Assembly: GCF_002564465.1 (NCBI RefSeq)
Contig: NZ_NUUX01000015.1
Coordinates: 78,494 to 142,493, forward strand
Reading direction: 5' to 3'
From: Bacillus sp. AFS088145
Lineage (GTDB): Bacteria > Bacillota > Bacilli > Bacillales > Bacillaceae_G
Length of the DNA: 64,000 nt
Below the pieces are notes generated by a model. It searched no databases. It was not told the origin of the DNA and saw only the letters and a program-made list of their open reading frames with translations. Shown here piece by piece: positions 36,555-44,837 of the stretch (position 1 is its first letter; every line of letters starts with the position of its first letter). The translations under genes and the position numbers were made by a program.

Positions 36555-37907
36555 CTACAAGTTTTTGTTAAGGCGACTTTTCCATATATACGTTATCGTA
36601 ATAAAGATATAGATGCAAAGAGTAATAATCGTTACGATAACCGGTGTCGTGAAAATAATTCCGATTAGAATCATCATTAATGCGATGATCACAGCCCAAG
36701 TCGTATATGGGAACCATTTAACCAAATAGTCACTTGTTTTTCCAGATGACTGTTTACGTGATTTCAAATGGGCAAAAGCAATAATCAACCAGATGAATAA
36801 TACGGTATATCCAAGCGATCCCATTAGGAAATCAAAAGTCTTGCTTCCTGCAAATAAGGAAATTAGTACACCGCCAAGTAAAGTGGAAGTACACATTAAT
36901 ATTGCGTATACAGGAACTTTCCTCTTAGATAATCTTGAAAATATTTTCGGAATGCGACCGTCCGCAGCTTGCGTATACAGAACACGGGATGAACCATACA
37001 ATCCAGAGTTCATCGATGAAATAATCGCTATTAGAACAACGGCGTTCATAATATGGTCAGCACCAGGAATCCCTATCATTTTAAAGACCATCACAAATGG
37101 ACTTTCAGGCACCCCGTTTACTTTATTCCAAGGAATTAAACTAACGATGATGAAAAATGGAATGATATAGAAAGAAATGATTCTGACTAATGTACTTCGA
37201 ACGGCTTTTGGAACCACTTTTTCGGGATTTTTTGTTTCTGCTAATGTAACCCCGATAATTTCCGTTCCACCATATGAATAAATTACCACCAGCATAGCTG
37301 AGATTAATCCTGTTGATCCATTCGGAAAGAAACCGCCATGGTCTGTCAAGTTAGAGAAACCAACTGCTTTATGATCTCCAAAGTTCACTAGTAACAACAC
37401 TAATCCAGCTAAGATGAACACAATGATGACAGTAATTTTAATTAAAGCAAGCCAGTATTCCGTTTCAGCAAAAACCTTTACTGATAGCAAGTTGATTGTT
37501 GTAACTAACACCGAAACAACTAATGCCAGTAACCAGATTGGATAGTTAGGCAACCAATATTGAATGAAAATGGCAGCAACGATTGATTCGGCCGTGATGT
37601 TCAATACCCACATTTTCCAATAGATCCAATCAAGGAAATAAGCAGGATACTTTCCTAAAAGAGATTGGACAAGATCCCTGAAAGTTCTTGCATCGCTATT
37701 GCGAACCGCCATTTCAGCTAAACCTTGCAAAATGAATAATAAGATGATGCCTCCTAGCAAGTAAGCAATAATGATGGATGGGCCTGCCATATCAATTGCT
37801 GAACTACTTCCCTTAAATAGACCTGCCCCAATGGCACCTCCTAATGCCATCATCGTAATATGTCTTGACGTCATTGTCCTTTGTAAATTCCGTTTTTCCG
37901 TTTTCAT
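36555..37907 (-). CDS. APC-family amino acid permease, T-box regulated (YvbW-like, probable leucine transporter)
   Basis: 450 residues with about 12 membrane helices and the permease signature MALGGAIGAGLFKGSSSAID near residue 21. The T-box leader has specifier CTT (Leu), so the substrate is probably leucine or a precursor. As I recall, B. subtilis YvbW is a permease of this length under a Leu T-box, which supports the call. It is related to, but clearly distinct from, the S-methylmethionine permease at 20621-22030. It is monocistronic. Confidence 0.88.
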   Translation of the reverse strand: MKTEKRNLQRTMTSRHITMMALGGAIGAGLFKGSSSAIDMAGPSIIIAYLLGGIILLFILQGLAEMAVRNSDARTFRDLVQSLLGKYPAYFLDWIYWKMWVLNITAESIVAAIFIQYWLPNYPIWLLALVVSVLVTTINLLSVKVFAETEYWLALIKITVIIVFILAGLVLLLVNFGDHKAVGFSNLTDHGGFFPNGSTGLISAMLVVIYSYGGTEIIGVTLAETKNPEKVVPKAVRSTLVRIISFYIIPFFIIVSLIPWNKVNGVPESPFVMVFKMIGIPGADHIMNAVVLIAIISSMNSGLYGSSRVLYTQAADGRIPKIFSRLSKRKVPVYAILMCTSTLLGGVLISLFAGSKTFDFLMGSLGYTVLFIWLIIAFAHLKSRKQSSGKTSDYLVKWFPYTTWAVIIALMMILIGIIFTTPVIVTIITLCIYIFITITYIWKSRLNKNL

Positions 37908-37926
37908 ATCCTAACCTCCCAAAAAA

Positions 37927-38231
37927 TCAAAAAAGGCATATCATCTCATTCTTCATAATCAAATGAAGAAAGAGACGACATGCCTTAGCTTACCGCGGTA
38001 CCACTCTTATTGGCTCTTTTCGAACCCTACTTTAAAAACCTTGTAACGAAGGTCAATCGTTAAAACAAGAGAAAAGATTAAATCTAATCTTTCGCTTTAC
38101 CACTCCCAGGCAAGTTCAAAGTATCATTGGACTGCGTTGCACCAACCCGCAGCTCTCTTAACCTAATAATTAACTTTTACTACTCCTGATCTTTGCGTTT
38201 TGATAAATATTTCTGAATATTTTTTATAATA
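37927..38231 (-). promoter_or_regulatory. T-box leader of the permease gene (specifier CTT, Leu)
   Basis: The minus strand carries the T-box core GAGTGGTACCGCGGTAAGC (about 37988-38006). A long terminator stem follows: AAGGCAT-GTCGTCTC paired to GAGATGAT-ATGCCTT, then T6. Stem I has GGGTTGGTGCAACGC. The specifier CTT is at 38112-38114, six bases before GAG, the same spacing as AAC in the asnA leader. Confidence 0.9.
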
Positions 38232-38237
38232 ACTAAT

Positions 38238-38266
38238 ACTATACGGACGTGAAGCAAACTTGTCAA
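38238..38266 (-). promoter_or_regulatory. SigA promoter of the permease T-box leader
   Basis: TTGACA (38261-38266), exactly 17 bp, TATAGT (38238-38243) on the minus strand. Confidence 0.85.
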
Positions 38267-38494
38267 CCGTTTTTTTAGGATAATAATTTCAGAAAAACAA
38301 ATCATAAGCTTATTGGTTCAGTAACTAAATAGATCCGTAAAACCCTTTTATTGAAGCATTCATTTGTCAATTTCGTTAGCCCTGAAAATCCAGATAAATC
38401 AAACGATATTTGTTTCAAATATTGATATTTTTAGTGGTCATATGTAAATACCAACTATCAAAAAATTATTAAAACAAAATGGAGAGTGCCAAGA

Positions 38495-38737
38495 ATGAAT
38501 GAAATGATTGAAAGTTTGGAAAGCATACACAATGAAATAAGTCTTAAGCTCAGCAATGCTTTCAACTTCTCAGAAACCAATGATAACCATAACCAAAATT
38601 CTCATCACGATTATACTGAATTATCTAAAGCTGCTAAAGAACAGTTAGAACAAAATAAAGAACATCAAATAGCTAAGACAATTTTAAAACATTTAGAAAC
38701 ATTACTTAGTGAGATTGATAAAATAAAAAACGATTAA
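38495..38737 (+). CDS. small helical protein, unknown function
   Basis: About 80 residues from ATG 38495 (GGAGAG upstream; an in-frame GTG at 38486 is too close to it). The middle is rich in His and Asn (DNHNQNSHHDY) and is flanked by two charged helices, SLESIHNEISLKLSNAF and AKTILKHLETLLSEIDKIK. There is no signal peptide. Function unknown. Confidence 0.6.
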   Translation: MNEMIESLESIHNEISLKLSNAFNFSETNDNHNQNSHHDYTELSKAAKEQLEQNKEHQIAKTILKHLETLLSEIDKIKND

Positions 38738-38852
38738 CTTTTAATCGTTACAAAACATTATCGAAAAAAAGGATTTTCCCTCCTGTATCAATAATATTTT
38801 TACTCAAATTAGCACTTAAAACATGTATAAAGGACAGGGCCAACTAATACAA

Positions 38853-38884
38853 AAAATCTCTACAGAATCTTCCATAGAGATTTT
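38853..38884 (-). terminator. terminator of the phosphate operon
   Basis: AAAATCTCTA / TAGAGATTTT stem just past pstA, with T6 on the minus strand. It shows the operon ends without pstB. Confidence 0.8.
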
Positions 38885-38902
38885 AAAAAAATAAATATTT
38901 TA

Positions 38903-39790
38903 TTATCTTTTTGCCCCTGTGAAGCGTCTATTTAAAAACTTAGCAAACAATCTAGCAAATAAATTAAATAATAGGATCATTACAATTAAAACTGCTGCAG
39001 ATTTTGTAGCGATACTTTGCGCATCTGGAACTATACCTTCTGAATTTAATTTCCAGATATGAACTGTTAATGTTTCTGCTGGTCTAAAAATATTAAACGG
39101 ATTCATCGGTGTATTTAATGGAGCAGCATTATTTAGAATAGGCGTTGTAAGTCCAGCAGTATAGATTAATGCCGCTGCTTCACCAAAAATTCTTCCAGCT
39201 GCTAAAATAATTCCCGTAATTAATTGCGGAATTGCTGTTGGGATACTAATTTTAGTAATTGTTTGCCACTTTGTAGCTCCTAATCCAAGACTACCTTCTT
39301 TACTAGTTTTAGGAACATTTAATAACGCTGTTTCACTTACCCTTGTTAAACCTGGAAGATTTAAAATTGAAATCGCAAGTGCACCACCAATTAAAGTGTA
39401 ACCCCATCCAGTCATCGTTACAAATACTAATAAACCGAATAAACCTACTACGATTGAAGGTAATGAAGCTAACGTTTCAATACATAGTCTTAAGAAATTT
39501 AAAAAACGTCCTGGTTTTGCATATTCTGCCATATAAATCCCAGCTCCTACTCCAATCGGAACTGAAATAATTAATGTTAACACTAAGATATAAAATGAAT
39601 TAAAAAGTTGTGGTCCGATCCCACCACCTGCTTGAATATTACTAGGTTTTCCAAACAGGAAATCAAAGTCCCAGAATCCCCAACCTTTAAAAATAATTTC
39701 ACTCAATAAAAATAATAATAATATTACAACTAAACCAGCTATTAAACAAAGTATTCCGGTCCAAATCTTATCCATTTTTCTTGCAATCAT
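38903..39790 (-). CDS. pstA: phosphate ABC transporter permease PstA
   Basis: 295 residues with six membrane helices and the permease loop RVSETALLNVPKTSKEGSLG and AAGRIFGEAAALIYTAG. It pairs with PstC to form the phosphate channel. Its start overlaps the pstC stop by 4 nt (ATGA), so translation is coupled. No ATPase gene follows; a terminator comes within 50 nt. Confidence 0.96.
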   Translation of the reverse strand: MIARKMDKIWTGILCLIAGLVVILLLFLLSEIIFKGWGFWDFDFLFGKPSNIQAGGGIGPQLFNSFYILVLTLIISVPIGVGAGIYMAEYAKPGRFLNFLRLCIETLASLPSIVVGLFGLLVFVTMTGWGYTLIGGALAISILNLPGLTRVSETALLNVPKTSKEGSLGLGATKWQTITKISIPTAIPQLITGIILAAGRIFGEAAALIYTAGLTTPILNNAAPLNTPMNPFNIFRPAETLTVHIWKLNSEGIVPDAQSIATKSAAVLIVMILLFNLFARLFAKFLNRRFTGAKR

Positions 39791-40683
39791 GATTCATATC
39801 CTCCTTTTCGTCCAATTAATCGAATGACTAGTATAAAGAGGAAGGATATTAGAAGTAAGATCATTGCTAAAGTCCATAAAGTGTTATTCCACGCTGTACC
39901 GTTTAATGTATTTGCCATATCCATTGTTAAAATTCCTGTTAATGTTGCTGTTGGGTCAAAAATACCATTAGGGAACTTAACTGTATTTCCGATTACCATT
40001 TGTACAGCTAATGCTTCACCAAATGCACGAGCAAGACCTAAAACGATCGCAGTTAAAATGTTTGTTTTTGCAGCTGGTACAATTGCCAACTTAATTGCTT
40101 GCCATCTAGTTGAACCTAGTCCATATGATGCTTCTAAATAGGTTCTAGGAACAGCTCGAACAGCATCAGATGCTATACTTGCAATTGTAGGTAAAATCAT
40201 GATACTAAGCACAATAATCCCTGCAATTAAGCTAAAACCTACGCCACCTACTGTATTTCTAATAAGAGGAACTAATATTGTTACGCCAAGAAATCCATAA
40301 ACTACTGAAGGAATACCGACTAGAATTTCCAATACTGGAATTAATACTTTTTCACCAAACTTCGGTGAAATAAAATTCATGAAAATTGCTAATGCAATCG
40401 CAATTGGAGCAGCTATAATAACAGCACCAACAGATACTAGAATTGATCCAACAATAAAGATTAAAGCACCATATGTTGGGTTTGATGCATTATTTGGACT
40501 CCAATGTTTTGAAAACAAAATTTCACTTAACGATATATCATTTACTGTAAATGATTGGATTCCTTTACTAACAATAAATCCTATTATTGCTATTGTAATA
40601 CCAATCATTAAGAAACCACATATCGTTACAAGAGTTCTTCCAAGGTATTCAATTAGAAAAAAGTTTCTTTTTTTGAAATTCAT
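39787..40683 (-). CDS. pstC: phosphate ABC transporter permease PstC
   Basis: 298 residues with six membrane helices and the typical PstC run LPTIASIASDAVRAVPRTYL and GLARAFGEALAVQMVIGN. It lies 74 nt after a pstS gene, separated by a stem-loop, and is coupled to pstA. Confidence 0.96.
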   Translation of the reverse strand: MNFKKRNFFLIEYLGRTLVTICGFLMIGITIAIIGFIVSKGIQSFTVNDISLSEILFSKHWSPNNASNPTYGALIFIVGSILVSVGAVIIAAPIAIALAIFMNFISPKFGEKVLIPVLEILVGIPSVVYGFLGVTILVPLIRNTVGGVGFSLIAGIIVLSIMILPTIASIASDAVRAVPRTYLEASYGLGSTRWQAIKLAIVPAAKTNILTAIVLGLARAFGEALAVQMVIGNTVKFPNGIFDPTATLTGILTMDMANTLNGTAWNNTLWTLAMILLLISFLFILVIRLIGRKGGYES

Positions 40684-40719
40684 GATAAACCCCTATCATC
40701 CATTAATAAATTAGTTTGA

Positions 40720-40740
40720 GAGTTGGTATAAAACCAACTC
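40720..40740 (-). promoter_or_regulatory. intercistronic stem-loop between pstS and pstC
   Basis: GAGTTGG / CCAACTC with a 7-nt loop and no T-run directly after it on the minus strand. It is likely an mRNA-processing or partial-attenuation hairpin that favours pstS mRNA over the permease part. Confidence 0.55.
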
Positions 40741-40757
40741 CCATTTTTTATATTATA

Positions 40758-41654
40758 TTATTCTAAACCTGTCATTTTTGAAGCCGGGATATAACCCATC
40801 TCAACTAGCTTGTTAGCAAACTCGTCGCCACTAATGAATTCAATATATTCTTTTACAGGAGATTTCGCATCGCCTTTTGTAATCATGTACTCGTATGAAT
40901 AGAATGGGTAATCACCTGCAACGATATTGTCAGTAGTAGATTCTTTTCCATCAATTTTCACAGTTTTTAATGCATCTTTTTTATCGCCGATTAAATATGA
41001 GTTAGCAAGATAAGAAATTGCACCAGGAGTAGAGTTTACAGCTTGTTCAACTGCACCGTTTGAGTCTTGAACTGTTCCTACGCCATCATTAATCTTAACG
41101 TCTTTCATAATTTTCTTTTCAAATGCTGCACGTGTACCAGATGATGCTGGACGATTAATTACATTAATTTTCTCATCTTTACCGCCAACTTCTTTCCAGT
41201 TCGTCACTTTACCAGCGAAAATATCTTCAATTTGTTGAAGTGTAAGTGAATCTACACCAACATCTTTATTTGTTACCATTGAGTAACCAACACCAGCAAC
41301 TTTAGCTTCTACTAATGAACTTGCTAAAGATTTATCTTCTAATTTTTCAGCAGCTGGTACATCTGAGTTACCAATTTGAATTGCTCCAGTAGATACTTGG
41401 TTTACACCAGTACCACTACCGCCACCTTGAACTGTAATTGATACTTGTGGGAACTTCGCCATGAATTCAGTTGCCGCTTCGTCAGCTAGTGGTTGTAATG
41501 CCGTTGATCCTGCAGCACCAATTGTTCCTGTTAATTCTACTTTTTTATCATCTGTACTAGTCTTACCAGTTGTTTTTTCATCTTTATTAGAACATCCTGC
41601 TAACATACCTGTAATAGCCATTGCTGCAAATGTTAATTTTAATCCACGTTTCAT
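40758..41654 (-). CDS. pstS: phosphate-binding lipoprotein PstS, copy 1
   Basis: 298 residues with lipobox GMLAGC near residue 21. Motifs are GAAGSTALQPLADEAATEF, VQGGGSGTGVNQV and NRPASSGTRAAFE, which bind phosphate. It differs from the second pstS product at only 11 positions, mostly in the C-terminal half. It is the copy physically joined to pstC-pstA and has its own four-box PhoP site. Confidence 0.96.
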   Translation of the reverse strand: MKRGLKLTFAAMAITGMLAGCSNKDEKTTGKTSTDDKKVELTGTIGAAGSTALQPLADEAATEFMAKFPQVSITVQGGGSGTGVNQVSTGAIQIGNSDVPAAEKLEDKSLASSLVEAKVAGVGYSMVTNKDVGVDSLTLQQIEDIFAGKVTNWKEVGGKDEKINVINRPASSGTRAAFEKKIMKDVKINDGVGTVQDSNGAVEQAVNSTPGAISYLANSYLIGDKKDALKTVKIDGKESTTDNIVAGDYPFYSYEYMITKGDAKSPVKEYIEFISGDEFANKLVEMGYIPASKMTGLE

Positions 41655-41744
41655 TTTAATCCCCCTAAAATGTTTGTTTTTATTTTTAATTTTGTATTTA
41701 ATTTTTGTTTGTTATCTCTTACAATCTCTACTTTAAAGTTTTTA

Positions 41745-41783
41745 GGTTAAGCAAGTTTTAATCAATCGTAAAGAAATTGTAAA
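41745..41783 (-). promoter_or_regulatory. PhoP box array upstream of pstS copy 1
   Basis: Four hexamers on the minus strand at exact 11-bp steps: TTTACA, TTTACG, TTAAAA, TTAACC, then a -10-like TAAAGT. This is the Bacillus PhoP-binding arrangement (TT-A/C-ACA repeats with 5-bp gaps). Confidence 0.85.
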
Positions 41784-41979
41784 TCTTTTTAAGAGGTAGT
41801 ATGTTTAATTGATTTAAGGGCATTGAATGTAAGATAAATACTAATTACTTATTAAAACTTGCTAAATATAAAAAAGAAAACTACTTAAAAGCAGCTTAAC
41901 TTTTAAATAGTTTCTGGTGCTGATCTATGGCGAATGGGGAATACTGAAAACACATAGTTGATTCTAAAGGAAATAAAAA

Positions 41980-42018
41980 AAGCTGACTCAAAAAGTCATA
42001 GACCTTTTGAGTCAGCTT
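41980..42018 (-). terminator. terminator between the two pstS genes
   Basis: AAGCTGACTCAAAA / TTTTGAGTCAGCTT, a long perfect stem after pstS copy 2. Upstream A6 gives a T-run on the minus strand. It makes copy 2 a separate transcription unit. Confidence 0.85.
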
Positions 42019-42029
42019 AAATGGAATTA

Positions 42030-42926
42030 TTATTTTAAACCTGACATTTGTGAAGCTGGGATATAACCCATTTCAACTAACTTGTCAGCAAACTCGTCAC
42101 CACTAATGAATTCAATATATTCTTTTACTGGAGATTTTGCATCACCTTTTGTAATCATATACTCATATGAATAGAATGGGTATGCACCAGAAGTAATGTT
42201 ATCAGTTGAAGATTCTTTTCCATCAATTTTCACAGTTTTTAATGCATCTTTTTTATCGCCGATTAAATATGAGTTAGCAAGATAAGAGATTGCTCCTGGA
42301 GTAGAGTTTACAGCTTGTTCAACAGCACCGTTTGAGTCTTGAACTGTTCCTACGCCATCATTAATCTTAACATCTTTCATGATTTTCTTTTCAAACGCTG
42401 CACGTGTACCAGATGATGCTGGACGATTAATTACATTAATTTTCTCATCTTTACCGCCAACTTCTTTCCAGTTCGCTACTTTACCAGCGAAAATATCTTC
42501 AATTTGTTGAAGTGTAAGTGAATCTACATCAACGTCTTTATTTGTTACCATTGAATAACCAACACCAGCAACTTTAGCTTCTACTAATGAACTTGCTAAA
42601 GTTTTATCTTCTAATTTTTCAGCAGCAGGTACGTCTGAGTTACCAATTTGAATTGCTCCAGTAGATACTTGGTTTACACCAGTACCACTACCGCCACCTT
42701 GAACTGTAATTGAAACTTGTGGGAATTTCGCCATAAATTCAGTTGCTGCTTCATCAGCTAGTGGTTGTAATGCTGTTGATCCTGCAGCACCAATTGTTCC
42801 TGTTAATTCTACTTTTTTATCATCTGTACTAGTCTTACCAGTTGTTTTTTCATCTTTATTAGAACATCCTGCTAACATACCTGTAATAGCCATTGCTGCA
42901 AATGTTAATTTTAATCCACGTTTCAT
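42030..42926 (-). CDS. pstS: phosphate-binding lipoprotein PstS, copy 2
   Basis: 298 residues, about 96 percent identical to copy 1 by direct comparison; the first 100 residues are the same. Differences cluster near residues 120-150 and 225-298, for example STDNITSGAYPF in place of TTDNIVAGDYPF. It has its own PhoP boxes and terminator, so it is a monocistronic extra dose of binding protein rather than part of the permease operon. The close identity implies a recent tandem duplication or ongoing gene conversion. Confidence 0.95.
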   Translation of the reverse strand: MKRGLKLTFAAMAITGMLAGCSNKDEKTTGKTSTDDKKVELTGTIGAAGSTALQPLADEAATEFMAKFPQVSITVQGGGSGTGVNQVSTGAIQIGNSDVPAAEKLEDKTLASSLVEAKVAGVGYSMVTNKDVDVDSLTLQQIEDIFAGKVANWKEVGGKDEKINVINRPASSGTRAAFEKKIMKDVKINDGVGTVQDSNGAVEQAVNSTPGAISYLANSYLIGDKKDALKTVKIDGKESSTDNITSGAYPFYSYEYMITKGDAKSPVKEYIEFISGDEFADKLVEMGYIPASQMSGLK

Positions 42927-42971
42927 TATTGTTTGTCCTCCTAAGGAAAATTATTATTTTCTACATCTCTA

Positions 42972-43025
42972 ACTATAAAAAAGAATAATTAACCTAGTTT
43001 TAAACGATTGTAAATAATTCGTAAA
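42972..43025 (-). promoter_or_regulatory. PhoP box array and -10 upstream of pstS copy 2
   Basis: Four hexamers at 11-bp steps on the minus strand (TTTACG, TTTACA, TTAAAA, TTAATT at 43020, 43009, 42998 and 42987), then TATAGT at 42972-42977. Same order and spacing as copy 1. Confidence 0.88.
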
Positions 43026-43158
43026 GTTGTTTTAAAAAAACAACTTTAGGATAAAAATAAGACTCTCTAATTTTTTAGAGAGCCATGAGAACCGATCTAT
43101 TTTGTTTACGATTATTGAAAAACATATCACTTATCACTACTAGTTTTTAAAAAAAACC

Positions 43159-44385
43159 TTATTTATTCACTTTTTCAAGACATAGTTTTAATACAGCATT
43201 AAGCAAAACATTCGCTCCTTTTGCACAATCCTCATATGAAGTTAACTCATCTTCACGATGACTATATCCATTTACACTTGGTACAAAAATCATAGCCGTT
43301 GGGATATAAGAAGCAATGAATTGAGCATCATGCCCGGCACCGCTATACATTCGATTTTCTTTATACCCAAGCTCTTTGCAAGCATATTCCACAGCATTTA
43401 CGACCTCTTCATTAAAGTCTACTGTGTCTCGATCCCATAGACGTTTGGATTTGATTGGACAGCCACTTATATTTCTTGGCAATTCTTCTACCATTCTTGT
43501 AACTTCTGCAATAACACTCGGATCCTTATGTCTCGCCTCTAAAGTAAAGATTACTTCTGAAGGAATGACTGTATGAATATTTGGATATGCATTTATACGA
43601 CCGATTGTATAAACGAGATCTGAATCTAGTCTTTGTAATTTCTTTTGTAAATCTACTACCACATTAGCAGCAGTAAACATCGGATCTTTGCGCATGCTGA
43701 TTGGCGTCGTACCTGCATGGTTGGATTCTCCAAATACAGAAATTTCATAGCATACCATTCCTAGTACACCTTCTACTACCCCGATTTCTAAGTTTTTCCG
43801 TTCCAGTACAGGTCCTTGTTCAATATGTAGTTCGATATAAGCAGTAGCTTCTCTCAATCGATTTGTTTCAGAACCTTCGAAACCACTTATATTCAATGCT
43901 TGAGCAAATGATATCCCATTTTTATCTGTTGAATCACTCATCTCCTCCTTATCAAATTTACCTGATAGCACTCCAGAAGACATAAGAGATGGCTCAAATC
44001 TTGCCCCTTCTTCATTTGTAAAGTTGACAACTATAATTGGATAATCCAATTCGATTTTTTCATCTATTATTGTATAAACAGTTTCTAAAGCTGTGAGTAC
44101 ACCTAGTACGCCGTCGAAACGTCCTCCCTTAATTACTGAGTCCAAATGGGAACCAATTACAATTGGAGGCAAGTTTTGTTTCCCCGGTAATGTGGCATAC
44201 ATATTCCCCATATCATCATGCTTTACTGTCATTCCTACTTCTTCACATAACGCTTGAAATTTCTTCCTTGCAGCAATATCTTCAGCAGATAGTGCTAGTC
44301 TTGTTACTCCGTTGTTTTCCGTTTTACCATATTCACTAAACAACTCTATTAATTTTTGAAGCCGATTAGCATTTGTCCTGATCAT
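43159..44385 (-). CDS. M20 family amidohydrolase (allantoate / N-carbamoyl-amino acid hydrolase type)
   Basis: 408 residues. Metal ligands of the M20 family are visible: SHLDS near residue 80, GGRFDGVLG (Asp near 91), NEEGARF near 126, HIEQGP near 192, and a late His in YSGAGHDAQ. The dimerisation-domain motif FGESNHAGTTP is also present. These enzymes remove ammonia and carbon dioxide from carbamoyl or ureido compounds. Allantoate amidohydrolase, N-carbamoyl-L-amino acid hydrolase and ureidopropionase cannot be separated by eye. No purine or hydantoin genes lie nearby. A strong AAAGGAGG precedes the ATG. Confidence 0.85.
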   Translation of the reverse strand: MIRTNANRLQKLIELFSEYGKTENNGVTRLALSAEDIAARKKFQALCEEVGMTVKHDDMGNMYATLPGKQNLPPIVIGSHLDSVIKGGRFDGVLGVLTALETVYTIIDEKIELDYPIIVVNFTNEEGARFEPSLMSSGVLSGKFDKEEMSDSTDKNGISFAQALNISGFEGSETNRLREATAYIELHIEQGPVLERKNLEIGVVEGVLGMVCYEISVFGESNHAGTTPISMRKDPMFTAANVVVDLQKKLQRLDSDLVYTIGRINAYPNIHTVIPSEVIFTLEARHKDPSVIAEVTRMVEELPRNISGCPIKSKRLWDRDTVDFNEEVVNAVEYACKELGYKENRMYSGAGHDAQFIASYIPTAMIFVPSVNGYSHREDELTSYEDCAKGANVLLNAVLKLCLEKVNK

Positions 44386-44837
44386 ATGAAAGCCTCCTTT
44401 TATTATTGGGCAATATCCTCAATAACAATTGCTATTAATTCATTTAGTGAACTAGAAATATTTAAAGTTGTTTCATTAAATAATACGATGGAAACTGCTG
44501 TTATAATACTAGGAATTGCACCTTACTTATTCATTCAAAACAAAGACACACATGCTTAAACGTCTGAAACTGATTAATTACCTAATCCATAACGAAAAAA
44601 GGACCATTAACATTATTTATATGAGTCCTTTCTATAACTGACATTAAGTGACCATATTTCAGAAAATTTTGTATTATTTTGCTATTTTCCATTGATTTGT
44701 GTTAATAAAAAGTTATAATTATTTTGAAAACAATTTGTGCAAACGTTTGCAATAAGTTGGCATTACCTACATACATATTTTTATTGCATCTTTTGTAAAA
44801 ACGTTTTCCTAATTTAGAAAGAGAAAGGGGTTTTTTC
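44386..44837. other. intergenic region with a weak gene remnant and the amylase promoter
   Basis: On the minus strand 44403-44520 holds a frame without a start codon (core NETTLNISSSLNELIAIVIE) that may be a gene tail; the plus strand is also open there, so I make no gene call. AAAGGAC / GTCCTTT at about 44606-44633 is a possible hairpin. The cre of the amylopullulanase gene lies at 44738. Confidence 0.35.
44738..44751. promoter_or_regulatory. perfect palindromic cre upstream of the amylopullulanase gene
   Basis: TGCAAACGTTTGCA is a fully symmetric match to the CcpA site, 87 bp before the ATG. A second, weaker match (centre AAAACGTTTT, about 44795-44810) lies close to the start. Glucose repression is expected. 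Confidence 0.8.

Noticed and set aside
44356-44559. 67-codon plus-strand frame upstream of the amylopullulanase gene
   Set aside because: It overlaps the start of the amidohydrolase gene antisense, lacks a ribosome binding site, and its composition is no better than the opposite strand.
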